Shown here one piece after another: positions 7,705-17,015 of a stretch of DNA of 64,000 nt. The notes beneath the pieces were generated by a model that saw only the letters and a program-made list of their open reading frames with translations, ran no database searches and was not told where the DNA came from. The DNA is from Pseudohongiella sp. (GTDB taxonomy: Bacteria; Pseudomonadota; Gammaproteobacteria; Pseudomonadales; Pseudohongiellaceae): assembly GCA_030696315.1 (NCBI GenBank), contig JAUYSM010000111.1:1-64000 (forward strand). The letters run 5' to 3'. Position 1 is the stretch's first letter. Each line of letters begins with the position of its first letter. The translations under genes were made by a program, and so were the position numbers.

Positions 7705-9591
7705 CTAGTGGACAGCCAACTCAGTTCGGCGGATTCTTGGCTCAAGTTCCAGCATCAATGCCGGCAAATCATGTGCACTGACGGGGCGCCCATACAGGAA
7801 ACCCTGCAGAATAAAACACTGATGATCTTCAAGAAAACTGGCTTGCGCCTGCGTCTCAACACCTTCAGCAACCACCTTCATACGCAGCCTCTGTGCCATT
7901 GCAATAATAGCCGTTGCAATTGCAGTATGACGCGCGCTGTCAGGTAAATTGCTCACAAAGGAGCGATCTACTTTGAGTTTGTCGACAGGCAAACGCGTCA
8001 AATAGCTCAGTGATGAGTGTCCGGTTCCAAAATCATCAATGGCGATTGCGACGCCAAGTGTTTTGAGCTCCGTGAGAATGCCAATGGCCTGCTCAATATC
8101 GTCCATCAACATACTTTCGGTGATTTCCAGCTCCAGAAAATGCGGATCCAGACCCGTTTCTTGTAAAGTCTGGCTGACCATACTAACCAGGTTTTTATCC
8201 CTGAACTGGCGCGCCGACAAATTGACAGCAACGGTGTAGCGTTGGGAACTATCCAGCTGCATCGCACGCAACTGGGTACACGCTTGATGCAACACCAGTT
8301 CACCCAGTTTCACAATCAATCCAGTTTCCTCAGCAACCGGAATAAACCGGTCCGGAGGAATCAAATCGAATTGCTCGTGACGCCAGCGAACCAATGCTTC
8401 GAACCCACAGATTCGTTGCTTATCAAGATCAATCTGCGGCTGAAAGTAAACTATAAAGTCCTTATTGTTCAGCGCTATTCTTAACTCACTTTCAAGAGAC
8501 ATGCGAGCTTGCGACTCGATATTCATGTCGTCTGTGAAGTATTGGAAATTATTTCGCCCCTTGTCCTTTGCCCGATACATGGCCAGATCGGCATTTCGCA
8601 TTAACACACTGGCGTTCATACTGTCTTCAGGTGCGATGGTAATTCCGATGCTACAGCTGACTGTCACTTCCTGCGCGCCAAGATCAATAGGATCCTGAAG
8701 GGATTGCAGAATTTTACGGGCAACAATGCTGGCATCATCGGCATGTGCGACATCTGCCAGTAAAATAGTGAATTCATCACCGCCCAAGCGACAGACAATG
8801 TCTTCCTCTCGCACGCAACTGCGCAAACGCTGAGCAACAATACACAAGAGTTCATCACCCGCATCATGGCCAAGAGTGTCATTTATACGCTTGAACTGAT
8901 CCAGATCCAGAAACAGCAGTACCATATTTTTTTTGCTACGGCGCACCCGTTTGAGCGCTTGATCAAGGCGGTCTTTAAAAAGGCGCCGATTCTCTAACCC
9001 GGTTAACGGATCATAGAAAGCCAGCTTTTCCATTTGCGCCTGCGTTTCAACACGCTCGCTGATATCTTCGATGTTCAGAACAATGTGACACAAAGTGCCG
9101 AGCTCATCGAGAATAGGGGAGGCGGTGACCTGCTGCCAGAAGCGGTCGCCATTTTTACGGATACTGACCATAAAGGTTTCCCAGCCAGCACCCAGCTGCA
9201 TGGCTTCGTGCAGGCTGAGATTATTGGCATCAGTCAGCGCTTCATTTTCAATAAGTTCAGCCACGCGTCCAGTTGCCTCTGCGCTGCTGTAGCCGGTGAT
9301 TTGTGTATAGCGTGGATTGACGTACTCAATAACGCCATGGCGATCGGCAATGATCACACCGCTTCGGCTTTGCTCGACGACACTGGAGAGAATACGCATT
9401 GATTGCGTATTCAGGTGGGCATTGATCTGTTTGTCTCGTGGACTATAAACGCGCCAGCCGCGCTGACGCAGCAGCAAAACAATAAACAGCAGCAGACTTA
9501 GCGCAGCCAGACTGGCGATGAGCACGTGCGCGATTGTCATAAACTGCAAACTGCCATGCTGATTCCCTTTTGAACTTAACAAGCCTGCCAT
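7705..9591 (-). CDS. Membrane-anchored PAS-GGDEF-EAL cyclic-di-GMP enzyme
   Basis: A 628-residue protein: short N-terminus, one membrane helix (about 21-42), a PAS domain (about 65-185, with NPRYTQITGYSSAE), GGDEF domain (about 190-355) and EAL domain (about 365-620). The GGDEF signature is intact (GGDEF, 270-274) and preceded five residues earlier by an RxxD product-inhibition site (R261-D264). The EAL signature is intact (E398-L400), with DDFGTGHSSL further on. It may therefore make and degrade cyclic-di-GMP in response to a PAS signal; the net direction cannot be read. The first ATG is used because it keeps the anchor; an internal ATG (9540) is possible. Starts 18 bases after argF, perhaps cotranscribed. 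Confidence 0.93.
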   Translation of the reverse strand: MAGLLSSKGNQHGSLQFMTIAHVLIASLAALSLLLFIVLLLRQRGWRVYSPRDKQINAHLNTQSMRILSSVVEQSRSGVIIADRHGVIEYVNPRYTQITGYSSAEATGRVAELIENEALTDANNLSLHEAMQLGAGWETFMVSIRKNGDRFWQQVTASPILDELGTLCHIVLNIEDISERVETQAQMEKLAFYDPLTGLENRRLFKDRLDQALKRVRRSKKNMVLLFLDLDQFKRINDTLGHDAGDELLCIVAQRLRSCVREEDIVCRLGGDEFTILLADVAHADDASIVARKILQSLQDPIDLGAQEVTVSCSIGITIAPEDSMNASVLMRNADLAMYRAKDKGRNNFQYFTDDMNIESQARMSLESELRIALNNKDFIVYFQPQIDLDKQRICGFEALVRWRHEQFDLIPPDRFIPVAEETGLIVKLGELVLHQACTQLRAMQLDSSQRYTVAVNLSARQFRDKNLVSMVSQTLQETGLDPHFLELEITESMLMDDIEQAIGILTELKTLGVAIAIDDFGTGHSSLSYLTRLPVDKLKVDRSFVSNLPDSARHTAIATAIIAMAQRLRMKVVAEGVETQAQASFLEDHQCFILQGFLYGRPVSAHDLPALMLELEPRIRRTELAVH

Positions 9592-9609
9592 CGAAGCGAA
9601 AGGTTGATG

Positions 9610-10506
9610 TCATGTACACAGAAACTCCAGCAAGGCCTTCTGTGCATGCAACCGGTTTTCAGCTTCGTCCCAAACCACGCTATCTGGTGCATCCAGCACA
9701 TCCGCAGCAACTTCTTCGCCTCGGTGTGCTGGCAGGCAATGTAGGAATAAGGCATCGCTGCGTGCAGACGACATTAGCTCGCGTGTCACCTGATACCCAC
9801 TAAATCGCTCGAGTCGAATCTTGCGTTCTTCCTCATGGCCCATCGATGCCCACACATCTGTGGCAACCAGACTGGCACCCCGGACAGCATCCAGGGGATC
9901 TCTCACAATAGACACTCTGTCACGGGTGCGATCCAACAGATACTGATCAGGCTCAAAGCCCTCGGGACATGCAATGACCAATTCAAAATCAAACTGTTTG
10001 GCGGCGTTAATATACGACTGGCACATGTTATGGCCATCACCAACCCAGGCTACTTTGTGTCCCGCAATATCACCGCGTCGCTCAAAAAACGTCTGCATGT
10101 CTGCAAGTAACTGGCACGGATGAAAATCATCTGTCAGCGAATTAATAACTGGAACCCGCGAATGCTTCGCAAAAAGCTCTAACTTGGCATGCTGGTAAGT
10201 TCGAATGGTTATGACATCGACCATACGCGAAAGGACTTTAGCGCTATCCTCAATACTTTCACCCCGACCGAGCTGAGTGTCCGCCGGCGACAAAAACAGA
10301 GAAGCGCCGCCCAACTGAGTCATTGCCACTTCAAAGGACACACGAGTACGGGTTGATGATTTTTCAAAAATCATCGCCAGCGTTTTGTTTTTGAGTGTTT
10401 CTTCTCGCGGCATCTTGCTGTGTTTTAACGCAATCGCGCGATGGATAATGTCTCTTAGCTCGGCTGGACTGAGGTCCAGCAGGGTCAGAAAGTGTCGTGT
10501 TGCCAT
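9610..10506 (-). CDS. argF: Ornithine carbamoyltransferase, anabolic
   Basis: Transfers the carbamoyl group of carbamoyl phosphate to ornithine to give citrulline in arginine biosynthesis. From [11 protein letters not shown] the protein is 298 residues, normal for the family. The carbamoyl phosphate site SSTRTR is at 50-55, HPCQ at 129-132, SMG at 221-223 and the ornithine-side HCLP at 256-259. A reading from 10581 adds 25 residues unlike the family N-terminus, so the ATG at 10506 is preferred. argG, the next enzyme, lies 3.5 kb away on the other strand. Confidence 0.96.
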   Translation of the reverse strand: MATRHFLTLLDLSPAELRDIIHRAIALKHSKMPREETLKNKTLAMIFEKSSTRTRVSFEVAMTQLGGASLFLSPADTQLGRGESIEDSAKVLSRMVDVITIRTYQHAKLELFAKHSRVPVINSLTDDFHPCQLLADMQTFFERRGDIAGHKVAWVGDGHNMCQSYINAAKQFDFELVIACPEGFEPDQYLLDRTRDRVSIVRDPLDAVRGASLVATDVWASMGHEEERKIRLERFSGYQVTRELMSSARSDALFLHCLPAHRGEEVAADVLDAPDSVVWDEAENRLHAQKALLEFLCT

Positions 10507-10645
10507 GTTGGTACAAGGTTCCCGGAGTGCATGTGCCCGGTCAGCCGCACCGGGTCTCAGTCTGAATGCTGTCATCAACACTCAGCAAAACTCGGCATTT
10601 TTTTATTTGCTGCCGACCGCAAAGTCCCTGTTTCCCAACAGCGCT

Positions 10646-10674
10646 TTGCAGATAAGCCCGGTATCTTATATTAA
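10646..10674 (+). promoter_or_regulatory. Candidate grxD promoter in the argF-grxD divergent gap
   Basis: TTGCAG (10646-10651), a 17-base spacer and TATTAA (10669-10674) form a modest sigma70-type promoter pointing at grxD, about 90 bases before its start. The 257-base gap between the two divergent starts holds no gene and no clear arginine-repressor box that I could recognise. Confidence 0.33.
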
Positions 10675-10763
10675 TAGTCATGACGGCGGCAATTATCGGC
10701 GAATCCCACGGAATGATGTAGAATGCCTGCTCTTCGATCATGTCACGCAGGTGCAGCCTAACC

Positions 10764-11078
10764 ATGAGTATTGAACAAACCATCCGCGATCAAATCAGCG
10801 CAAACAGTATTTTGCTTTACATGAAAGGGTCGCCGGACCAGCCACAATGCGGTTTTTCCGCACAGACCGTGCAATGCCTGATGGCCTGCGGCAAACGATT
10901 TGCCTATGTGGATATTCTGGCAAACCCGGAAATCAGGGCGACATTACCCAAAATTGCCAACTGGCCAACATTCCCCCAGCTGTACGTCAACGGCGAACTG
11001 GTTGGAGGCTGTGACATCGTAACTGAGATGCACTCAAAAGGTGAACTTCAGGCCTTGGTTGACACGGTCGCCAACTGA
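10764..11078 (+). CDS. grxD: Monothiol glutaredoxin (Grx4 family)
   Basis: A 104-residue monothiol glutaredoxin with the CGFS active site in the stretch YMKGSPDQPQCGFS, followed by WPTFPQLYVNGELVGGCDI, the glutathione-binding part of the family. These proteins bind a [2Fe-2S] cluster between two subunits with glutathione and pass it on in iron-sulfur protein maturation. The start at MSIEQTI matches E. coli GrxD; an ATG eight codons earlier (10740) adds an atypical extension. It converges with rnt, with 20 bases between the stop codons. Confidence 0.95.
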   Translation: MSIEQTIRDQISANSILLYMKGSPDQPQCGFSAQTVQCLMACGKRFAYVDILANPEIRATLPKIANWPTFPQLYVNGELVGGCDIVTEMHSKGELQALVDTVAN

Positions 11079-11098
11079 TCAACATGCTGGAGGGGTGG

Positions 11099-11743
11099 TC
11101 ACGACAGTGGCCACCCTCCCATTGCCTGCCATCGATTGACGATTTTGCAGAATAATTGAGCCGTCTTTTCAGCATCATACTTTGCTGAATGTGCCTCTTT
11201 AGCATCAAAACTTATTCCTGCTGCTTCGCATGCTCTGGCCAGTACCGTCTGCCCATATGCCAGACCACTCAGCGTCGCGGTGTCAAAACTGGAGAAGGGG
11301 TGGAATGGATTGCGCTTGAGGTCATGCCTTGCCGCAGCCGCGTTGATAAATCCATGATCAAAATGTGCATTGTGCGCAACCAGGATGGCGCGCTTGCAAC
11401 CGTTTGATTTCATCGATGTTCTGATCGACTTGAACAAATCGTTAAACACGTCTTTTTCAGAGCGGGCGATTCGCAGTGGGTGCCAAGGGTCTATTCCCGT
11501 AAATTTAAGCGCAGCCTCTTCTATATTCGAACCTTCAAAAGGTATCACGCGATGGAAATAGGTCTGCTCAACTTGCAGGATAGACTTCTCACTCATTCCC
11601 AGAATGACTGCTGAGATTTCAAGAATAGCATCTGTTTTGGCATTAAAACCGCCACATTCGATATCCACTACTACCGGCAAATAACCGCGAAAACGTGCTG
11701 ACATCAGCGTATCAGCACCATCATTATCGTCGTAATCATGCAT
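11099..11743 (-). CDS. rnt: Ribonuclease T
   Basis: A DEDDh 3'-5' exoribonuclease that trims the ends of tRNAs and other stable RNAs. From the ATG at 11743 it has 214 residues. The catalytic residues are visible: D27 and E29 (VVVDIECGGFNA), D129 (HNAHFDHGF), H185 and D190 (HSAKYDAEKT). FHPFSSFDTATLSGLAYGQT is typical of RNase T. The ATG shares one base with the pyrC stop codon (TAATG) and is preceded by CGGAG; a longer reading from 11782 would overlap pyrC by 40 bases and is less likely. rnt is therefore translated behind pyrC. Confidence 0.95.
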   Translation of the reverse strand: MHDYDDNDGADTLMSARFRGYLPVVVDIECGGFNAKTDAILEISAVILGMSEKSILQVEQTYFHRVIPFEGSNIEEAALKFTGIDPWHPLRIARSEKDVFNDLFKSIRTSMKSNGCKRAILVAHNAHFDHGFINAAAARHDLKRNPFHPFSSFDTATLSGLAYGQTVLARACEAAGISFDAKEAHSAKYDAEKTAQLFCKIVNRWQAMGGWPLS

Positions 11744-12798
11744 TAGAAACTTGCTCCGGGCGAGGCTGTTTTCAGCCGCCATTGAATGCTTTCACCTGCC
11801 CTGAGAGGAACCAAGGTGCTGTTGCCAAAACGGTAGTGTGCGGGCACGGTCCATGGATCGCGTATTAATGTGATGGTATCCGTGTTACGCGGCAATCCAT
11901 AAAAATCAGGCCCATAAAAGGAAGCAAACGCTTCCAGTCGGTGAAGCGAACCTGCCTGTTCAAAGGCTTCGGCGTACAACTCAATCGCCGCATGAGCGCT
12001 GTAACAACCCGCACAACCGCAGGCGGTTTCTTTAGTAGGCTGTGCGTGCGGCGCAGAATCAGTGCCCAGAAAAAACCGCTTATGAGCACTGGTCGCCACA
12101 TCCAGCAAAGCCTGCTGGTGAATATTGCGCTTGAGCACCGGCAAACAATACAAATGGGGTCTCACGCCACCCACTAACATATGGTTGCGATTGTAGAGTA
12201 AATGTTGTGGCGTTATTGTTGCCGCAACACGATCGCCCGCGCCTTTAACAAACGATGCCGCGTCTGCGGTGGTGATATGTTCCATCACAATTTTTAAGGT
12301 CGGGAACCGCTGTGTCAGCGGCATCAACAGAGTGTCTATAAATACTTTTTCACGATCAAAAATATCGACGTGTTCATCGGTCACTTCACCATGCACCAGC
12401 AGCGGCATGCCAACTTCTGCCAACATTTCAAGCACGGGGTAAACATTGCTCATGGCTGTGACGCCGCTCTCAGAGTTGGTGGTTGCGCCAGCCGGGTAAT
12501 ACTTGACTGCAAACACCACGCCGCTATTTTTGGCGCGGATAATTTCTTCAGGTTTCAGCTGATCTGTCAGATACAATGTCATCAGCGGCTGAAAATCAAC
12601 ACCGGGCGCAGTGGCATCCACAATGCGTTGATGGTAGGCAAGGGCGGCGGCAGTCGAACTGACTGGCGGTTTCAGGTTTGGCATCACAATCGCGCGATGA
12701 AAGCGCTGTGATGTGTGCCCGACCAGTGTTGAAAGTACATCGCCATCACGCAAATGCAGGTGCCAGTCATCAGGCCGGATGATAGTCAATTCGTTCAT
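11743..12798 (-). CDS. pyrC: Dihydroorotase
   Basis: Closes carbamoyl aspartate to dihydroorotate in pyrimidine biosynthesis. The 351-residue protein is of the E. coli PyrC type: metal-binding HLHLRD at 13-18, the lysine that becomes carboxylated in FAVKYYPAG, further zinc histidines in LLVHGE and VMEHITT, and FLGTDSAPH near residue 250 with the catalytic Asp. Length is normal. It forms a two-gene unit with rnt and is divergent from motY, with the motY sigma28 promoter in the gap. Confidence 0.97.
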   Translation of the reverse strand: MNELTIIRPDDWHLHLRDGDVLSTLVGHTSQRFHRAIVMPNLKPPVSSTAAALAYHQRIVDATAPGVDFQPLMTLYLTDQLKPEEIIRAKNSGVVFAVKYYPAGATTNSESGVTAMSNVYPVLEMLAEVGMPLLVHGEVTDEHVDIFDREKVFIDTLLMPLTQRFPTLKIVMEHITTADAASFVKGAGDRVAATITPQHLLYNRNHMLVGGVRPHLYCLPVLKRNIHQQALLDVATSAHKRFFLGTDSAPHAQPTKETACGCAGCYSAHAAIELYAEAFEQAGSLHRLEAFASFYGPDFYGLPRNTDTITLIRDPWTVPAHYRFGNSTLVPLRAGESIQWRLKTASPGASF

Positions 12799-12824
12799 GG
12801 TTGAAGCTTACCTAAAGATTTTTA

Positions 12825-12851
12825 TAAAGTTTTAAGTTGATCTGCCGATCA
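12825..12851 (+). promoter_or_regulatory. Sigma28 (FliA) promoter of motY
   Basis: TAAAGTTT (12825-12832), exactly 11 bases, then GCCGATCA (12844-12851). This matches the flagellar sigma28 consensus TAAAGTTT-N11-GCCGATAA at 15 of 16 positions and points at motY, 70 bases before the start. It ties motY to the FliA regulon at the other end of the window. Confidence 0.88.
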
Positions 12852-12920
12852 AGTAATTCGAGAAGTGCTGCCCCTCTGGCATCTACAGGTCTGGCATCAA
12901 CAGGAATTTTTGTCCCCGGT

Positions 12921-13814
12921 ATGAAAACGCGGCGTAAGTGTACCTTATCTTTTTGTCTGACGCTCTGCATGTTCGTGGCATCGAACCTCAACGCCTCGGG
13001 AAAAGTGAGCTCTTATTATGCTGACTTTGATCAGGCAGCATGGCGTACTGAGTCTTCGATATTTGAGTGCAGTCTTGTCCAGCAAATACCGGGACTGGGC
13101 GAGGCCGTGTTTTATCACCAAGCTGGCGAGGCGCTCAGTTTTCTGCTTCGAACCTACGACAGCCCCATGCAAGCGGGCAGGGCCCTGCTGACGTCACAAC
13201 CACCTGTTTGGCGCAATGATCTGCCAGTGCGTGATCTTGGTTATGTCGATGTGTCAACCACCAGTCCCCTTGTCAGTCTCGATGCCTCACGTAGTCGCCT
13301 GATGTTGGCAGAACTGAGCCGAGGCATGGTACCTACATTGATGCGTCGCGCGTGGTACGCCGAAGATGAGTCAGTACATGTAGGCATTTCCCCGGTCAAT
13401 TTTGGCAGTTCTTATCAGGAGTATACCCAGTGCACGGGCCAACTGCTGCCAGTCAACTTTGCTCAGATTGAACGATCAACCGTACTGTGGCGCAGCGGGC
13501 AGCGCGAGCTTGATGCCGCCATGAAAAAGCAGCTTGATGACATCGTTACGTATGTCAAAGCGGATCCTCGCATTTATCAATTCGAAATAAATGGCTTCAC
13601 TGACGGATCTGGCAATCCCCGCGATAACCTCGAATTTTCGAGAATACGTGCTTACGCTGTTCACGAATATTTGTTGTCGCGAGGTATCGACGAAGCCATG
13701 TTGGCAACACGCTGTTTTGGATCCACCCCGGAATTTCGTGTTGTACGAGATGAACGCACAGCGGCGGATCGAGATCGCAACAGACGGGTCACCATTCGCT
13801 TATTGCGCGAATGA
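12921..13814 (+). CDS. motY: MotY, T-ring protein of the polar flagellar motor
   Basis: From the ATG at 12921 the protein has 297 residues: a signal peptide (TLSFCLTLCMFVASNLNASG), a MotY-type N-terminal domain of about 150 residues, and a C-terminal OmpA-like peptidoglycan-binding domain (about 165-297) with NGFTDGSGNPRDNLEFSRIRA and DRNRRVTI. MotY forms the T ring below the basal body and holds the stator units. The neighbours pyrC-rnt on one side and argG on the other are the same as in Pseudomonas, and the sigma28 promoter supports a flagellar role. An upstream extension to 12837 would overlap the promoter and is rejected. Confidence 0.9.
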   Translation: MKTRRKCTLSFCLTLCMFVASNLNASGKVSSYYADFDQAAWRTESSIFECSLVQQIPGLGEAVFYHQAGEALSFLLRTYDSPMQAGRALLTSQPPVWRNDLPVRDLGYVDVSTTSPLVSLDASRSRLMLAELSRGMVPTLMRRAWYAEDESVHVGISPVNFGSSYQEYTQCTGQLLPVNFAQIERSTVLWRSGQRELDAAMKKQLDDIVTYVKADPRIYQFEINGFTDGSGNPRDNLEFSRIRAYAVHEYLLSRGIDEAMLATRCFGSTPEFRVVRDERTAADRDRNRRVTIRLLRE

Positions 13815-13969
13815 CCCAGGCTTGCCTGCAAGACAATGTCGAAAACCTGATTTGTTAAGGTTACAATGGCCACCTGAATCGGGGGCAACATCTGTTTTTC
13901 CCCAAGGACCCGGGGATCCGTTTTTCCCTCCACACTCAAGAATTCTGCTTTAAATATCAGGAGCTCAGC

Positions 13970-15184
13970 ATGTCTGGCATTAAGAAAGTCGTTTTGGCTT
14001 ATTCCGGTGGTCTGGATACGTCAGTAATCGCAAAATGGCTGATGGAAACCTATCAGTGCGAAGTAGTTACCTTCACGGCTGACCTGGGACAAGGTGAAGA
14101 ACTCGAGCCGGCCCGCGCCAAAGCGCAGGCGATGGGCATCAAACAAATTTATATCGAAGATCTGCGTGAAGAGTTTGTTCGCGACTTTGTATTCCCGATG
14201 TTCCGTGCCAACGCAATCTACGAGGGTGAATATCTGCTGGGTACGTCGATCGCACGCCCGCTGATAGCCAAAAGACTGGTCGAAATTGCCAATGAAACTG
14301 GCGCTGACGCCATTTCACATGGTGCTACCGGTAAAGGTAACGATCAGGTGCGCTTTGAACTCAGCGCCTATGCACTGAAACCCGGTATTCGAGTCATTGC
14401 ACCGTGGCGTGAGTGGGATCTGAATTCGCGAGACAAGCTGATGGCCTATTGCGAAGCACACAATATTCCGGTTGAAAAGAAACGCGGCCAAAAATCTCCT
14501 TACTCGATGGATGCCAACTTGCTTCATATCTCTTATGAAGGCGACCACCTCGAAAACCCGGGTGCGGAACCTGAAGATGACATGTGGTTATGGTCGGTAT
14601 CGCCAGAAAACGCGCCAGATAAAGCTACCTATATCGAACTCGGTTATCAGAATGGCGATATCGTTTCCATTGACGGTCAAGCCATGTCTCCGGCCAGCGT
14701 CTTGGCGCACTTGAATAAAGTAGGCGGCGCCAATGGTATTGGCCGTGCTGACATCGTTGAAAACCGCTATGTGGGCATGAAATCCCGTGGCTGTTACGAA
14801 ACACCTGGTGGCACAATCATGATGAAAGCGCACCGCGCCATTGAATCATTGACATTGGATCGCGAGTTAGCGCATCTGAAAGATGAATTGATGCCTAAAT
14901 ATGCATCACTGGTATACAACGGCTACTGGTTCTCACCTGAGCGTAAAGCATTGCAGGCGCTGATTGACTATTCTCAGCAATACGTAAACGGCACTGTGCG
15001 CTTGAAACTGTACAAGGGTAACGTCGCTGTTGTGGGTCGGGAATCTGTTGATTCATTGTTTGACATGAAAATTGCAACCTTCGAAGATGACGCAGGTGCT
15101 TATAATCAGGCGGATGCAGGCGGGTTTATCAAGCTCAACGCACTGCGACTGCGCATTGCCGCAGGCAAGGGCCGCAAAATCTGA
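13970..15184 (+). CDS. argG: Argininosuccinate synthase
   Basis: Joins citrulline and aspartate to argininosuccinate with ATP, the step after argF. The 404-residue length is normal for the bacterial type. The ATP pyrophosphatase loop AYSGGLDTS lies at 10-18, followed by [14 protein letters not shown] and the aspartate/citrulline-binding segment ending in [12 protein letters not shown] good ribosome site (AGGAG) stands 8 bases before the ATG. A hairpin follows the stop codon at 15199-15233. Confidence 0.98.
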   Translation: MSGIKKVVLAYSGGLDTSVIAKWLMETYQCEVVTFTADLGQGEELEPARAKAQAMGIKQIYIEDLREEFVRDFVFPMFRANAIYEGEYLLGTSIARPLIAKRLVEIANETGADAISHGATGKGNDQVRFELSAYALKPGIRVIAPWREWDLNSRDKLMAYCEAHNIPVEKKRGQKSPYSMDANLLHISYEGDHLENPGAEPEDDMWLWSVSPENAPDKATYIELGYQNGDIVSIDGQAMSPASVLAHLNKVGGANGIGRADIVENRYVGMKSRGCYETPGGTIMMKAHRAIESLTLDRELAHLKDELMPKYASLVYNGYWFSPERKALQALIDYSQQYVNGTVRLKLYKGNVAVVGRESVDSLFDMKIATFEDDAGAYNQADAGGFIKLNALRLRIAAGKGRKI

Positions 15185-15198
15185 CACGTACGGCATCT

Positions 15199-15233
15199 CT
15201 GCACCATGACTGAAGCTGTTGGTCATGGTGCAG
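15199..15233. terminator. Strong stem-loop after argG
   Basis: CTGCACCATGAC (15199-15210) and GTCATGGTGCAG (15222-15233) form a perfect 12-bp stem with an 11-base loop, starting 15 bases after the argG stop. There is no U-tract, so it may act as a rho-dependent end, a 3'-protecting structure or a bidirectional terminator. Confidence 0.5.
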
Positions 15234-15279
15234 TCCTGAAGTTCATCCCTGGAATCTCGCGTCCATACCCACCCAGACC

Positions 15280-16185
15280 ATGCTGCATTTTGTGATCTTT
15301 TCGTACAATCGCGCTGACTTTCTGGCTCACTGCCTGGACAGCATCCGCTATTGCGCACCCGACTTTCCGGTCCTGATCATTGATGACAACAGCACAGATC
15401 CCGCCACGATCGATGTGCTGAATCAGGCACAAAAAGATTACCGCGTTATCCGGCCAACCAGTCATGACACCTCCCTGAACAGCAAACACGGTGGCTTGTA
15501 CGCCAATCTCCAGTTGGCGCTTGATACACTGGGCAACGAAGATCTGATGTGCACCCTGCAGGACGACATGCAACTGACGCGCCCAGTGACGTTTGATGAT
15601 GCACAAGCCCTGGAAGAATGGTTTGCAAGCGATAAAAAACGTGGATTTGTCCATCACGCATTATTGAAAGGCAGTGAACGGCAACGTAACCAGATTGAGT
15701 ATGTTGCTGCCGACAATCTTTACTATAACAGGCGACCTGACAGTAGCGCCGGCAGCTGGTACTCGGACATTTTTATTGCATCGGTTGGCAGGCTCAGAGC
15801 TAACAAGTGGCAATTTGGCGGCCGCGAATCCATCAATGAACAACGCGCGCGACAGCTGTTTTCACCCATGGCGTACTGGCGAACTCCATTTGTCGCCTGG
15901 TTGCCTGCAGCGCCGACCTGGCGCGGCAAACGCAGAACTCTGGCGCTGCGACTCGGAGAAAAAAAGCACCACTGCGGTTTCTATCCGCTGGCGTGGATGC
16001 AAGGCAAAGAAGCCGAGCACTTTTTGGAGCGCAGTGCTGACAAGCTGCCGTATGCAGAAGACTTTCTCAACATTCGCGATGATGTGGCAAATCGGGATCA
16101 GGTGCAGACCCCGTGGGTTTATCATCCCTTGCAGGGCAGTCGTTGGCTCAAGTGGCTGAACAGCCTTGAGTTAAAACTTCGCTGA
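15280..16185 (+). CDS. GT-A-fold glycosyltransferase, family 2-like
   Basis: A 301-residue cytoplasmic protein with a nucleotide-sugar-binding start (VIFSYNRADFLAHCLDSI, then LIIDDNSTD near 33-41) and a metal-binding-like LQDDMQL near 92-98, as in GT-A glycosyltransferases. The C-terminal half (HHCGFYPLAWMQGKEAEHFLERS and the final WLKWLNSLELKLR) has no motif I can assign. The substrate is unknown; surface polysaccharide or lipopolysaccharide decoration is an inference. No clear ribosome site precedes the ATG. It converges on a second glycosyltransferase gene with a 15-base overlap of the 3' ends. Confidence 0.72.
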   Translation: MLHFVIFSYNRADFLAHCLDSIRYCAPDFPVLIIDDNSTDPATIDVLNQAQKDYRVIRPTSHDTSLNSKHGGLYANLQLALDTLGNEDLMCTLQDDMQLTRPVTFDDAQALEEWFASDKKRGFVHHALLKGSERQRNQIEYVAADNLYYNRRPDSSAGSWYSDIFIASVGRLRANKWQFGGRESINEQRARQLFSPMAYWRTPFVAWLPAAPTWRGKRRTLALRLGEKKHHCGFYPLAWMQGKEAEHFLERSADKLPYAEDFLNIRDDVANRDQVQTPWVYHPLQGSRWLKWLNSLELKLR

Positions 16186-17010
16186 ATAACCACTTTCGAT
16201 TAATTGCTGGATACCATGATCGGTTGTCACAACACGATTTTTTTCGTTGTATTGCCGAAGGGTTTTATTGGCTTTGACGCGCTCTGCATCCACATAACCG
16301 CGCGCGTGATCCAGGTGAACACAAATCGCGTCGTAACGCACATGCCGGGGTTTAATGCCCGCGTTAATCAAACGCACACCAAACTCGCGATCCTCTCCGC
16401 CCCACGGCATTCGTTCGTCAAAGCCGTTGACCTTCAAAACATCATCACGCCAGACTGATGCGTTTGAGCCTTTCAGATTGCAGCGCGTTGGTGTGATGCG
16501 GTTCAGCACCCTGGCCCAGAACGGATTGGCAGAAATTTTCAAGGTTTTTCGTGTGCGCGGCAGCCCGTGTACATGCAACCAGTCTTTGTTAAAACAACGA
16601 CCAACTTTAATGTCATCGTGACTGATTGCCACGCTGGTGCTCATTGGCAATTTGTAATAACTGCCCGACAAATAAAACCCTGGTTCAGCACGTCTGACAT
16701 GCGTTGCGACAAAATCAGCACGCGGAATACAGTCACCGTCACTGAAAATCAGGTAGGGTGAACTGGCCTGTAATACCGCTTTGTTGAGTATCCGGCATTT
16801 GCGAAAGCCGTCGTCACGCTGCCAGATATGTTTAACCGGGAAGGGGGCCTGTGTCTGCAGTCTTTGAATCAGTTGTGCAGTGTCCTCCCGGGAACCGTCA
16901 TCAGCGATGATCATTTCGAAATCCAGCGTAGACTGACAGAAGTACCCAATCAACACTTTCTCGAGCCAGGCTGGCGAGTTATAGGTAGACAGCACAACAC
17001 TCACGCGCAT
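16171..17010 (-). CDS. Family 2 glycosyltransferase with galactosyltransferase-like C-terminus
   Basis: A 279-residue glycosyltransferase: VSVVLSTYNSPAWLEKVL at the start, IIADDGS near 34-40, the metal-binding FSDGDCIPR around 90, and GFDERMPWGGEDREFGVRL near 197-215, the acid-containing stretch shared with the C-terminal domain of galactosyltransferases and chondroitin-type polymerases. It is cytoplasmic and has no membrane helix. It starts five bases after the nth stop on the same strand, so it is probably the last gene of the rsx-nth transcript. Acceptor and sugar are not predictable. Confidence 0.85.
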   Translation of the reverse strand: MRVSVVLSTYNSPAWLEKVLIGYFCQSTLDFEMIIADDGSREDTAQLIQRLQTQAPFPVKHIWQRDDGFRKCRILNKAVLQASSPYLIFSDGDCIPRADFVATHVRRAEPGFYLSGSYYKLPMSTSVAISHDDIKVGRCFNKDWLHVHGLPRTRKTLKISANPFWARVLNRITPTRCNLKGSNASVWRDDVLKVNGFDERMPWGGEDREFGVRLINAGIKPRHVRYDAICVHLDHARGYVDAERVKANKTLRQYNEKNRVVTTDHGIQQLIESGYSAKF

Positions 17011-17015
17011 GGGCC

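Noticed and set aside
11088-11118. Strong bidirectional terminator between grxD and rnt
   Set aside because: GAGGGGTGGTCAC and GTGGCCACCCTC can pair only with a bulge and a mismatch, half of the stem is rnt coding sequence, and there is no U-tract.
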